Below are positions 32,403 to 42,299 of a stretch of 64,000 nt of DNA, one piece after another (position 1 is the first letter of the stretch; each line of letters begins with the position of its first letter). The translations under genes and the position numbers were made by a program. The notes beneath the pieces were generated by a model, which was not told the origin of the DNA, made no database searches, and worked only from the letters and a program-made list of their open reading frames with translations. Origin of the DNA: Isoetes taiwanensis (Eukaryota; Streptophyta; Lycopodiopsida; Isoetales; Isoetaceae); the NCBI GenBank assembly GCA_021234155.1, contig JAJEKV010000169.1:541344-605343 (forward strand), given 5' to 3'.

Positions 32403-35164
32403 TGTGACGAGCCTGCCGAGTTGACCCTCTAGGCAACTCGGGATCTTGTCAATACTGTGCTAATTCTAGGTTGGGTGACAAACAATTGGATATGGTGAAG
32501 AATTGAATCTTCCTCTTGCACAGTTGAAATGACACGCTCAAGACTCAATAGGCAAAATACTTATGATCTCAATATAATCAGATAATATTAACATCCAAAG
32601 AATCCATATTCTCAACAAATATAACAGCTAATTGTGAACAATTCCTCCCAAGAGCTTCGCTCCACCACGATCCTCACCGCACCGCCGCCATCCCTTGCTC
32701 ATTCACTTGCACATGCACTCACCGGGTTAGTCCTCGTGACTAAGTGGGGATCCCGGCTGCCCATTGCATGCATGGAATACTCTGAAATCTCGGATAAGCA
32801 TAAACACATATTTTAAAATCCTACGTGAGTACACAGTGCTAAGACAATGACAACATAATCCAAAGAAATATCAACATGAACATCGGCAAGACATAGCCAA
32901 AAATACCAAACCATCATGACACATAGCTCCGGACAATGGGAAGCTCACCAGCCTACATGCGCCCCCCCGTTATTAGCAGAAAATGCCCGCCGGCTCACAT
33001 TCCGAGCCCCGCTGGGCGGAGTTGGTGGGGTGAACCTCAGATAAAGATACCCCTCCCGGCCCCACGCCCGGGCTGAGGACCTCTACCATGGAGTCACGCA
33101 GAGTGACATAGCATCCCGATCGTGGAGAACTACGCCCGTCACAGAGCACAAGAATACCACAGGGAATCACAGATGAACATGAGCATGCCGGAGCAACCCA
33201 GGCCACCGAACCCGGAAGTCCGACCCCGGAAGTTCCAAGTACATAACATAATATCAAGAACGACAGTGGAACAATGCAAAGACCATAACATGTGCGTTCA
33301 TTAGAGAGAGTTCACTATAAATGTGCCTAGATCATACTGCTGCTGATGTTGCCTGTACAACTTGCCCATGTTGAAATAGCTAACTTACTGATCCAAACAT
33401 GTTGAGGAAGTCACAAGCCTAAATATCATTGATGTAGCTCCCATACATATGTACTTCACTGAACAAGGAAAAACAACATTCTAAACATGCAAACTTACCT
33501 CAGAACCATTCTCCCATGAGGATAATCCATTAGCTACGATGCCTTTGTTACAATATTGCAACAACTTACAAACTTACAGGTATACACTTGGACTAATAGT
33601 GCTCCATGCCATAGCCTCATCTGGACCCTCCATATACTTCATATTGCTCTCTCTCGGCCCAACTTCACTTGATCTCCAAGGTTCCAACATGCTTTCCTTC
33701 TTTAAAATTATTAGCTAAGGTTTTTAATATTTCCATTAAAAACCTACTTTTCCATAGCTAAGGACTTATTAGTGCGTCTTAATGTAAAAACTCAAAACCC
33801 GCACTTCCAAATTAAAATCCACGGGGTCTTATGACCAGAATCGCATAAAACTTCTCAAACCGACCTCTAGGCTAGCCTTCACCAACGTAAGCCAAGAATG
33901 ACCAATTTTCAAGAGTTCTAGACTTATTAGTCTTAAATTACATGTTATTCCGTATTACGTAAATTCAGAAGCAATACAAGTTCTTACATATTTTCGTCCC
34001 TTTGTTTTACCCAAGCTTGCCTTTACTTACTCGGTGGATGGCTTGCTAGATCCCAACACCTTATACTTTCATGTGCCCTTTCTTATCTTGATGTATCTTA
34101 AAATAACATTTGGTTAACAAGCAACAAATTATCAATTCCAAATATAAACAACAAAGCAAAGACCAAAACCCAACAGAAATGACAGGAAACGAAAAAAAAC
34201 AGCAAACAAGTAAACAAGGTAGACATGTTTCGGCCTCTGAGGGCTCTGATTTTGGCATCGATTCACCATCTAGGTATGACCCACAACCCAATAGATCTGC
34301 TCTAGGCCCAAATCGGCCTGATTGAGCTGATTTTGAAGCATTTTGGGCCAGTTGGGTCGCTTCCAGAGCTTTTCTAATTCTGCAACACGGCTTTGCCGAC
34401 CCTTGATTCTACCAAACAGCACCTTAGAGCACAATTTCAGCCCTTTTTATGCTGCTGCAGCCCACTTCCAAGAGTCTCCCAGGTCGGATTGATGTTGCTT
34501 CAGTTCTATGCCAGCTTTTGGCTCTATCCAGAAGCAATCAATTTGCCTTTTACCCTTCTAAATCTGGTTGCTAAGGAGCAATTTCGACCTGACCCATCTC
34601 AGTTTGCATGCTATTTTAGCTCCCCTTTGTTTCAAATCTCCTGGCTCTACACTGGATCAAATCTAGACTCCATATCCATGTTTTGGTTGATGCAGCATCC
34701 TCTACAAATCCGGCCTCAGAAAGGTCATCTCTGGACAACACAACCAATTGTGGCTTCCTTCCAATCATCCTTTGCTTACTAGACTACGCAGATGCCATAA
34801 TCCTCTTAGCAAAACATATATAAATCTTTTCACGGCAGCCCATGTGCCTCAAGTTAAATCAAGCAACGAAAAACCCCACCTGATAAGAGAGGATTTGGTG
34901 CAGTTCCGTTCTCCGTCTATGCAAGCTCTTGCCTCCAGATAGCCTCCTCCGGCTCCTCTGCAACTCAATTCCTCCTGGAGCTCCTCTCTTGCAAAAAATT
35001 CTTCACGTACCACAAAAAGCCCTCTTTTCCAATATTGTCTTATTTTGTAAACCCTTTGTTTACATGAGCCCATGTTGCATGCATGCCACAAGTACATATA
35101 CAGCTCATATACCGGCCATACACAAATGCGTATACTGCACCATTAAGTGGCCAGGTCCGTTACA
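32403..35164. mobile_element. Element D: probable 2.76-kb solo LTR nested in B pol
   Basis: Begins TGTGACGAGCC and ends GTCCGTTACA, so the ends form a short inverted repeat (TGTGACG / CGTTACA), with a 5-bp GTAAT duplication. No RT, integrase or gag similarity, no internal LTR repeat and no tRNA primer-like site was found inside. That fits a solo LTR left by LTR-LTR recombination from a long-LTR element; Del/Tekay-like elements have LTRs of this size and similar TGTGACG-type ends. A non-autonomous element is the alternative. Orientation cannot be set. Confidence 0.72.
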
Positions 35165-35169
35165 GTAAT
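35165..35169. repeat. Target-site duplication of element D, right copy (GTAAT)
   Basis: Directly follows the GTTACA end of D and pairs with 32398-32402. Confidence 0.92.
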
Positions 35170-36403
35170 CAGGCACGACATGAGACTTGCCTGCCTTATG
35201 AACGATTTCAAAAGGAGCGAATTCCTGCAGAAGAAGGACCCAACGAGCAATTCTGCCCGTGGGCGTGGCTTTATTGATCAAGTAAAGAAGAGCTTGATGG
35301 TCAACAAAGAACTTGATCTTGCTGCCCAACAAGTAATGACGGAAACGTTGGACACAGAAAACTAAACCCAAAGCTTCTCGTTCCGTGGCAGAATAATTGC
35401 GCTCCGCAGGATTGAGTTTCCGGCTGGCATAGCGGATCGGTTTATCCGTGGTTTCATCATAAGCCTGAGAGAGAACAGCACCAATGGCAAAAGCAGAGAC
35501 GTCAACATGAACGTGGAAGGGCTTGTCCCATTGAGGAGGAACAAGTACCGGGGCCTGAGTAACTAACAGTTTCAACTTCTGAAAAGCAGCTTCCGCTTGG
35601 GAATTCCAAGCCCAAGTGGATTCATCCCCCGTGAGTTTATGAATGGGGTCAGCTATAGCTGCAAGTCCAGGAATGAAGGTGGAATAGTAATTGACCTTAC
35701 CCAGGAAAGAGCGTGTCTCTTTGATATTAGAGGGTGCTTGAGCTTTCAGTACACAATTGATTTTAGCGGGATCCGTGGTGATGCCTTCTTTACTGACCAC
35801 ATGACCCAACAGAACGCCTGAGGTGACGCAGAAAGTGCACTTCTCATGATTGAGACTAATGCCAGATTCATCACATTTTTGAAAGACAAGCTCCAATTTG
35901 TCCAAGTGATCATTCATGGAGCTGTAGGCAGAAAAATCATCTTGGAAGATCTGAAGAAAAGGTTTATCCTTCATAAAGTCGTGAAAGACGGAGAGCATGA
36001 TGCGCTGAAAGGTGGAAGGAGAGTTTGACAAGCCAAAAGGGACCACCTTGTAGGCAAAAGTGCCCCACGGGGTGGTGAAGGTAGTTTTGAGTTGATCTTC
36101 TTCCTTGATAGAAATTTGATTGTACCCAGAAAAACCATCCATGAAAGAGTACATCTCATGACCAGCAACTTCTTCAAGAACTTGGTCAGTGAAGGGGAGT
36201 GGAAAGTGATCACGCTCCGTAGCTTGATTGAGTTTTCTGTAGTCCACGCAAACGCGGATCTTACCATTATGTTTGAGAGCAATGACGATGGGGCTCACCC
36301 ATGCAGAATGTTTTATCTCATAAATCAGGCCAGCAGCCAAGAGTTTGTCAATTTCAGCCTTGACGCGGTCACGGTAATTTGGGTTGAGCCGGTACTGTCG
36401 TTG
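35170..36403 (-). CDS. Element B reverse transcriptase and RNase H
   Basis: The best-preserved gene of the element: 36340-35105 stays open for 411 codons, and all but the last ~20 codons belong to B. RT blocks in order: SPIVIALKHNGKIRVCVDYR (about residue 17), HFPLPFTDQVLEE, SFMDGFSGYNQISIKEEDQL, TFAYKVVPFGLSNSPSTFQR, FLQIFQDDFSAYSS (catalytic DD preceded by Gln), LGHVVSKEGITTDPAKI. RNase H follows with HVHVDVSAFAIGAVLSQAYD (catalytic Asp), ERNYSATEREALGLVF (Glu), FFVDHQALLYLI (Asp) and GKSHVVPDY. The frame leaves the element at 35169, where D is inserted, so the last ~20 codons are D sequence. Part of a Gag-Pol polyprotein, so no own start codon is expected. Confidence 0.92.
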
Positions 36404-36990
36404 CTAGATTGGGCGTGCATCTGATTTGGTAGGAATGGTGAGTTCCCCCAAGTCTTTTTTGATACCTCGAAGGTCTTTGTAGCTCCAAGCAAAAATATGT
36501 TTGAATTTCTTGAACAGCGTCACAGCGCGTGCTTTATAGGGAGGCGGAAGTTGAGCAGCTAAGCGGACTGGTTGATTGTTACCAATGTCCACAATTTCTA
36601 CTTCTGGAGTTTGAATGTGAGAAACAACCTCCGTGTCCTGAACCTGATGCGCAGGAGGCTGAAGCATGACGGGAGGAGCAGCATTTTGAGTGGTGAAGAA
36701 AAGAGGCTGCTGAGCGTCATCAAGCAAGGGTTGCTTCATGACGGCATGAACATCAACTGTCTCTGAAGGAAGGGGATCAGAAAAATGATCAAGACGTTGA
36801 ATGCGATTGCAGGAAGCCAGGTAAGGGTCCAAGAGAGCCGCCACAGCCTGGTCCTGATCGAGCATCATGTCACCCCAAGGATCAGCATACTCAGGATAAG
36901 ATGAGAGAGGGAGACCCGCTGGAGGTGCTTGAACCTGATAAATATTTTGTGCTTCTTCGTGGGTGTCGAGATGGAAGGTTCAAAGCATTC
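36404..36990 (-). CDS. Element B pol: protease-RT connecting region
   Basis: An open frame at 36868-36404 between protease and RT. The first part is variable and Pro/Gln-rich (DQDQAVAALLDPYLASCNR, QPPAHQVQDTEVV). The last part, PPPYKARAVTLFKKFKHIF then AWSYKDLRGIKKDLGELTIP, is the conserved stretch that precedes gypsy RT domains (FAWSYKDLxGI). A frame change near 36400 joins it to RT and another near 36870 to protease. No enzymatic motif of its own. Confidence 0.75.
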
Positions 36991-37000
36991 TCGGCGAAGA

Positions 37001-37400
37001 TCAATTTGCCAGTTTCCAGATCCATTGTGGCATTGAGATGGCCATCGGTGATGACAAGTTGGTCCGTGGCCCAGTAGTGAATACTCTTTGCCTGTCGGAG
37101 AAAAGGTCTGCCAACGACATTTCATAATCACCGGGATCCTCTCCGGCTTTCCAAACACCAAATTCCAAAGGGAATTTGAGATCACCAATGCTGATATGTA
37201 GAAGAGGAGTGACGCCTTGAGGACGCGTGATATGGCCATTTGCCAACTTGATGTCATAAGGGGCACGGTATAATTGTTTGATGCCCAATTGCTTCTTGAG
37301 TTTATCAGTAATGAGATTGACGGCACTACCACCATCAATTTGGACATGATTGATATGTTGATTGCCCACCGTGGCATGCACCGTGGGTGTTTAAGTCGCA
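37001..37400 (-). CDS. Element B aspartic protease
   Basis: Open frame 37381-37001. HATVGNQHINHVQIDGGSAV holds the active-site Asp in an unusual D-G-G-S context. NLITDKLKKQLGI, RAPYDIKLANGHITRPQGV, LLHISIGDLKFPLEFGVW and AGEDPGDYEM follow in the order of retropepsin-like gypsy proteases. The Leu-Gly-x-Pro-Phe-Leu-like element after it is frameshifted (near 37090), so only the first half is intact here. Cleaves the Gag-Pol polyprotein in the particle. Confidence 0.78.
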
Positions 37401-37852
37401 ACAGCTCCAACCAGAACTGTGGGAAGAGGTAACTGATCTTTGAGAGCCGGACAGAGTTTCAAAATGGTGGCCAGACTCAAAGGAATCTTGATCTTGGCAA
37501 GTTCTTCCTGAAGTTCCAAGGGAACATGTGAAAAAGGATCCAGGTCCAAAGGGAGCCGAGTCTGTGGTAAGGAAGCAGAAACTTCTTTGAGAAACTCGAC
37601 CTCAGCAGCAATATTTGGATATGGCTGAGAGCGTGCGCTGGTGGATGATGACGGCGCTGCCTGACGTTGCTGAGCCCTAGTGGTGGCGTGAACATTTGCC
37701 AAGGTGCGACCTTCCGCAGCCTGCATAAGTTTAAGAATACTTTGTCTCACTTTAGGCATGACGTGAGGCATGAGTTTGTCAAGATCATCCTCGTCATGAG
37801 GGATGGTATCGACAGCAAAAGCAGGATGCGTCTCATGAGGAATGATGGTCAA
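37391..37852 (-). CDS. Element B gag-protease junction segment
   Basis: A 153-codon open frame linking gag to protease. It contains LMPHVMPKVRQSILKLMQAA, an Ala/Ser/Gln-rich linker (TTRAQQRQAAPSSSTSARSQ), then DPFSHVPLELQEELAKIKIP and LATILKLCPALKDQLPLPTV. Element A has the same blocks at 6660-7030. No known domain. Its position suggests a gag-protease spacer shared by the family. Confidence 0.7.
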   Translation of the reverse strand: MTIIPHETHPAFAVDTIPHDEDDLDKLMPHVMPKVRQSILKLMQAAEGRTLANVHATTRAQQRQAAPSSSTSARSQPYPNIAAEVEFLKEVSASLPQTRLPLDLDPFSHVPLELQEELAKIKIPLSLATILKLCPALKDQLPLPTVLVGAVAT

Positions 37853-39732
37853 TGGGCGTGAAGCCTGTGTGTGACGTGAGACGAGACCAACCCAATTTGA
37901 TCAGGCCGACGAGAGGGTTGAGAGCCCCATAAATCTCCTCCCCGAGCTTGTTGATCCATAGGATTGGAAGTAGACGCTGCTTGTTGAGGGCGTTGTTGTT
38001 GAGGCGGCCGAGGAGGCTTCCTCAAAACAGGACGAGGGCCCTGTTTACCATTGGCCACCCAAAGTTGGTAAGCCGTGAGACTGACGGAAGTGCCGGTTGA
38101 TTGGAACCCTAAGTTGAACTTGAACTTGAGGAAGTTGAGGACACGCCGTGGTGGTGTGACCCCATTCATGGCAATGATAACATTGAGCTTTTTGAAGGAT
38201 CAAAGGGAGGACGATTGCCTTGTCCCCGTGACTGCTGAGATGGCTGCGTTTGTTGCTACCGCCAGCTTTGTTGATACCGCCGTGGTTGTGGAGCTTGATA
38301 TTGCTGAGGCTGATACGACTGTTGTTGCTGAGGCGTGGTCTGGACTTGAAAGACCATTTTATTGCGAAAAGATATAGGATGGGAACGAGTGCATTCTTCC
38401 GTGGCGTGATTGCACATATTGCATCTTTTACAATGAGGAGGTCCATTTGAGGAGTTGCATTCATTTGCCGATGACCTTGATATTTACAAATAGTACACCG
38501 GATGTGAGCGCCAGGATTTGCTTTGCCGAGGTTGAACAGAGTTCGAGGAACCATGACGGAGGCATGAAAGGGAGTTCTCAGAGAGCAACACCGAGAGGAA
38601 ACATTGACCCAATGATTGACCATTCAATGGCCTGCTCCAAAGACTTTGGACGCAGTATTCTCATCATAAGGCTAATGGCGGAGGGAAGGCCCCGCAAAAC
38701 CGTGACGAGGATCCGGCTTTGCGGGGGTACCCCGAGTTTACCGACAAGAATATGAAGACGGTCCACAAAATCCCCGCGTACTCTGTGGGCTCTTTGCCGG
38801 GTCATTGAGTTGCTTGAGGAGTAATTGATCATCGTCCGTGGTGCCGTGAATGAGACGTAAAGGCGCTTTCATTTCTTGCCAACTCGCTTCCAAAGACTTT
38901 GTTGACCATTAACCACCGATGAGGGCCCCGCGTGGTCGAAAAAGATATGAAATTTGAGTTGTGGTTGCGCATGACCATTCGTAATGGCCAAGGCTTCAAT
39001 TCTTCCATATGAGCTTGAGCACTCGATCCAAAGGTTTGCCTTTAGTGTTGCCGAAAAGGGGATAAGTCACCTTCAAATTAGGAGTTGGAGGGGAAGGCGG
39101 AACGTGACGATAGACAGTGGGATTCGCTGGAGGGTATGTTGAAGCATAGAGAGGTGGAACACCGAGACCGAGCCGGGGTGGAACCGAAAAACATGTGGTC
39201 CAAATAAAGCAACATCCGGGTGGGAAGGACCTTGAGAGCCCGCCTTCAAAGAGGGCTTAAGATCGCTGGTTTGATAAACGTGAAGAGCATGCTGAAAAGA
39301 TGGAGAAGACCGAAAGTCATGAACGTGGTAGGGCCAAAAGACACTTGATGGTAGCCCATCCCACCCGGAGGTGAAGAAGGTTGTGATGGAAGAGGGGTAT
39401 GACCAAGGAATATTGATATAGGTACCGCCGAGAGTCCGAAAATAGTGAGGCGTAATGAACAGGGTATGCCGTGGAGATTGAGGTTGAGAACAATGACGAC
39501 ACGTGGGGAGACCCCGGTCGAGAATGAGCACGAGGGGTAGGAGGTGCCGACCGAGCTCGTGGAGCGGATACGACCTCCCTCAATGTCATAAGCGGTGTCA
39601 TACATATCCCAACAGCCTCACGTTGTTGATGGCGCCCAAATGAGCCGCTTTGGCAAAGAAGTTCTTCAGAGTGAAACCTCGAAATGACATGATGGAAGGA
39701 AAAGAAAGATCGTGATCCGCAAAATACGACAT
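37853..39732 (-). pseudogene. Element B gag with three zinc-knuckle motifs, frameshifted
   Basis: N-terminal part from about 39720 (SEELLCQSGSFG, MYDTAYDIEGG); capsid at about 38870-38580 (TTDDDQLLLKQLND-like, then GDFVDRLHILVGKLGVPPQS and RGLPSAISLMMRILRP). A Cys/His-rich region follows. Knuckle 1 is CTICKYQGH with its last Cys shifted out of frame by an indel (about 38498). Knuckle 2 is CKRCNMCNHATEEC (about 38440-38390, neighbouring frame). Knuckle 3 is a perfect CYHCHEWGHTTTAC at 38184-38142. Knuckles bind the RNA genome. At least three frame changes disrupt the whole, while single segments of 80-190 codons are open. The C-terminal end continues into the frame 37852-37391 (SHVPLELQEELAKIKIPLSL). 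Confidence 0.82.
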
Positions 39733-40318
39733 GTGTTTGGGGTCCGGGTTTGAACTCCTCAAGAAGACAGCCCTCCGGAGGACCCTTTTGATCTAACCGT
39801 AAGAACCGAGCTATGTCACGCTGATTTGCAAGAAAGAACCGTAAAAGAGAAAAGAAAACAACAAGAACAATGAGATCACAATAATAAGCTTCCTTGATGT
39901 CAATGAAAATACATGAGCTCTCGCAATCGAGAAAAAACCGAACTCGAGACAAGACTCAAAACTCATCTAAAAACTCATGTGCTAGCTCTACTCATATATA
40001 TAGTACAATGGCCTTTGGCCCAATATAGACACTGACCGATTTCGTGCCGACTCCTCGAAGGAGGCCCGATTTGCAGGAATGCCGGGCGGTGCCTCTTGAA
40101 AAGCCCCGAATCACGCCGACGCCGACGCTGGCAAGACGGGTCAGCCACTTGTCCGAAGGCCGCCTTTGTTGACGCCAGCGCGGTCTTTGTCCGCATGGTC
40201 CGCTTGGTCTTCATGAGCCTTTGACGAATCGACCCGCTACCGGTTGTGGATCCTTGGCCTTGGCCTGGTCCGTCAGAGATGCATGAATAGTCCCGCACTG
40301 TGAGGCACGTGACTAACA
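39733..40318 (-). repeat. 5' LTR of element B
   Basis: Minus strand TGTTAGTC (40318) to CCCCAAACA (39733), 586 bp. TATATATA lies at 39995-40002. The bases following the LTR on the minus strand (CATGTCGTATTTTGCGG) do not match a tRNA 3' end that I can recognise, so the primer site remains unidentified. Confidence 0.93.
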
Positions 40319-40323
40319 CGAAC
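40319..40323. repeat. Target-site duplication of element B, right copy (CGAAC)
   Basis: Right-hand partner of 2588-2592. It directly follows the complement of the LTR start TGTTAGTC, which ends at 40318. Confidence 0.93.
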
Positions 40324-40878
40324 CTAAAGCAATGACGAAAAGTATGGAGAGAAAATTGATCAAAATGCCGAGTCCTTCGAGAAATCCGCCGCAGAGGGAT
40401 AGTTAGTCATTTAAACGCTACATTAATTTCCGAATTTAAAAAATGATGATATAGGGCGTAATCCATCGCCATATTCGCCAAAGCGCCATGTTATGCCTCC
40501 CCATTGAAAACAAATATCGCCCCAAAAGGAAAAGCCAAAAAAAAATCACTTTCGGCATCAAACAACCGCAATCGATCGAGTTCATATCGTAGAGGTAAGA
40601 GATGAAAGTATGGGCTACAAAAAATTACCCAAGCTCCAGCCAATTGTAGCTCCAGCCCGCCCCATTGCTCCGTAAGAAAAACCCCTTCGCTGATTCAAGG
40701 GCATGGAAAAACTACATGCCAAATAGTCAGTGTTGACCCGATTGAACCGCCCATAGCTCCTCTCTCAGGAAGAATTCACCGCCTCTAAATTTGAAACAAG
40801 ATTCAACATTATCCCCTTACACCCTGTGGTAGAATAACCTGTGTTTTTTGGCTCCCAAATCTGGTCTTCACTGGGACC

Positions 40879-40979
40879 AAAATCGCTAAGCGACTTGGGA
40901 AAATCGCTAAGCGATTTTTCAATTTATAAAAATCGCTAAGCCGATTTTCGTGGAAGGTGAAAATCGCTTAAGCGATTTT
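40879..40979. repeat. Cluster of four AAAATCGC(T)TAAGCGATTTT palindromes
   Basis: Units at 40879-40894 (half degenerate), 40900-40919, 40928-40948 (one extra C) and 40960-40979. The last is the perfect 20-base palindrome AAAATCGCTTAAGCGATTTT. Spacing is 20-30 bp. It begins where CapA similarity stops on the minus strand. Confidence 0.85.
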
Positions 40980-41009
40980 CGCTTCCGTCGCCGAAAATGC
41001 GACACCGGC

Positions 41010-41775
41010 ATGAATCGATCAATTCCTGCATGATCTATCAAGGCATGGGCAACTGGCTTCTTCTTCATCAATTTCATATCCCCAATTCCCTCCCCAAAGA
41101 ATAGAAGCTATTGCTATATCCCCCTCATTTTTTTTCCATTCAAACCATCTTAGAAACCATCTCAACAGATTGAGCAGAGTAATCGTGCAAATAATTCACA
41201 CCGCCTCGCTTTCTGCTGTTCCCCATTTAGGAGGCACTCCACTAGTATCAAAAGCAAAGGAAAACCAACACTCGCTTTTTACCTTTTGATTCTATAACTC
41301 AGCAGGAGCTCTTGCTTGAAGAATATTCACCAACTCCCAGCTTTTGATACCCAAGCTATGCAAAGTATTCAAAGATTCTTCCAAACCCTCAAAACCCCAA
41401 TCTAGAATATGATTATTTGCAAGAACACAAAGAATCTATCTTTGCAAATGGCCAAGAGGGGGGGCGCTTTAGGATGCATCCGATAATTGGTCCCTTTAGG
41501 CATCCAGAATTGCTTGTAGTGACACTAGTCTCTAAAATTATGATTCTTGCATCAAGATTTAACCTATCAAGCTCATTAGGGCATCGCCCAAATGTAAGCT
41601 TAAAATCTACGCACTGCTGATAGGGTCGCTGTAAAGTTCTCGCAATTTCGATATATCCCTTGGCGCCGCTCAATGCGGGTTCATAGATCCGTGGGTCGCA
41701 AGAGAAGGGCAAGATTTGGTCGATTCCTCTTCCGGTCATTACATCTCCGCACAAAAAGAGAGTGATAAGCGCCAT
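41010..41775 (-). pseudogene. CapA-like (PGA_cap family) metallophosphatase-fold protein, frameshifted
   Basis: Related to bacterial CapA/PgsA poly-gamma-glutamate synthesis proteins; homologues occur in some plants. Minus-strand blocks in family order: TLFLCGDVMTGRGIDQILP then DPRIYEP (41765-41700); VDF, then PNELDRLNLDARIIILETSV (41610-41515); WMPKGTNYRMHPKAPPLLAI (next frame, about 41500-41440); VLANNHILDWGFEGLEESLN (about 41425-41365); QARAPAEL; FAFDTSGVPPKWGTAESEA (about 41260-41210); GDIAIASILWGGNWGYE (41123-41073); AHALIDHAGIDRF to about 41012. Metal-ligand positions GD and NNH survive. The expected N of N-L-E-T-S and H of I-H-W-G-G appear as I and L. At least four frameshifts, and the C-terminal HGHSSHH part is missing. 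No intron seen. Upstream ATG at 41775 fits a family start. Confidence 0.82.
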
Positions 41776-41842
41776 CGTATCTTTTGCAGGAGAAGAAAAA
41801 GCGACGGCATTTCCGGTTTCCGGCGGGGCCTTTTCAGGCGGG

Positions 41843-41884
41843 AAAATCGCTTAAGCGATTTTCATCCCCAAAATCGCTTAAGCG
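41843..41884. repeat. Two further AAAATCGCTTAAGCGATTTT palindromes
   Basis: A perfect copy at 41843-41862 and a truncated copy at 41870-41884, about 70 bp upstream of the CapA-like start. Identical to the perfect unit at 40960-40979. Confidence 0.88.
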
Positions 41885-41977
41885 CCGGCAATCAAGACCC
41901 CGATTTCGGAGCCAAAACCTCGAGGGCTAATGGTCGATACCCCACCGCCACCATTAATTAATTGCCCACCGCCCACC

Positions 41978-42078
41978 ACTGAAAGAAGAGAGAAAATGTC
42001 GCCGGAAGAAGGCGTTTGGCCAGAAAACTGAAAGAAGAGAGAAAATAGCCGGAAAACGCGTTTTTGCCGGAAAAAGCG
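41978..42078. repeat. Imperfect tandem repeat with CTGAAAGAAGAGAGAAAAT
   Basis: CTGAAAGAAGAGAGAAAAT followed by a GCCGG-containing stretch occurs at about 41980 and again about 49 bp later. No coding sequence recognised around it. Confidence 0.6.
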
Positions 42079-42202
42079 TGAGTTTTGGGAGCCGGAAAGG
42101 GCACACCGGCGTGAGAGAGAAAGGGCAAAAACTTTTTAAGTAAGTAGATTTACAAAAGGAAAAACTACCAAAATGCCATAATGCCCCTATGAGTTTATGT
42201 AC

Positions 42203-42299
42203 GGGGGGGATGGAAGCTGGGAAGCTGATTCTAGGGGGTCCTGCGACCGGCGGGAGCCGGGAGCTGGTCCTGGAATCAGCGATCCAGCTTCATGCCCCC
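42203..42299. repeat. 97-bp fold-back (imperfect palindrome)
   Basis: GGGGGGATGGAAGCTGG on the left pairs with CCAGCTTCATGCCCCC on the right. Inside that, AGCTGATTCTAGG pairs with CCTGGAATCAGC around a GC-rich centre. It looks like a fold-back or very short terminal-inverted-repeat element, but no target duplication could be recognised. Confidence 0.7.

Larger units (their letters stand above)
2593..40318 (-). mobile_element. Element B: Ty3/gypsy retrotransposon carrying three nested insertions
   Basis: A complete but interrupted LTR retrotransposon on the minus strand. Order in its own direction: 5' LTR 40318-39733, gag from about 39732 to 37853, protease, RT/RNase H to 35170, [insertion D], integrase part 1 at 32397-31823, [insertion C], integrase part 2 at 18890-18050, antisense ORF region, post-pol ORF 17135-15061, [insertion A], rest of the post-pol ORF 4170-3176, polypurine tract, 3' LTR 3164-2593. 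Each break is bracketed by a short direct duplication. Subtracting the insertions leaves about 11.1 kb, matching A's 10.88 kb. RT precedes integrase, so it is Ty3/gypsy. The integrase ends in a GPY/F module with no chromodomain seen, which points to a non-chromoviral plant lineage. Which one (Tat, Athila or a seed-free-plant clade) cannot be settled by eye. Confidence 0.93.

Noticed and set aside
32403-35164. D as a protein-coding DNA transposon
   Set aside because: TG...CA ends and a 5-bp duplication fit LTR elements, and no transposase-like frame is present.
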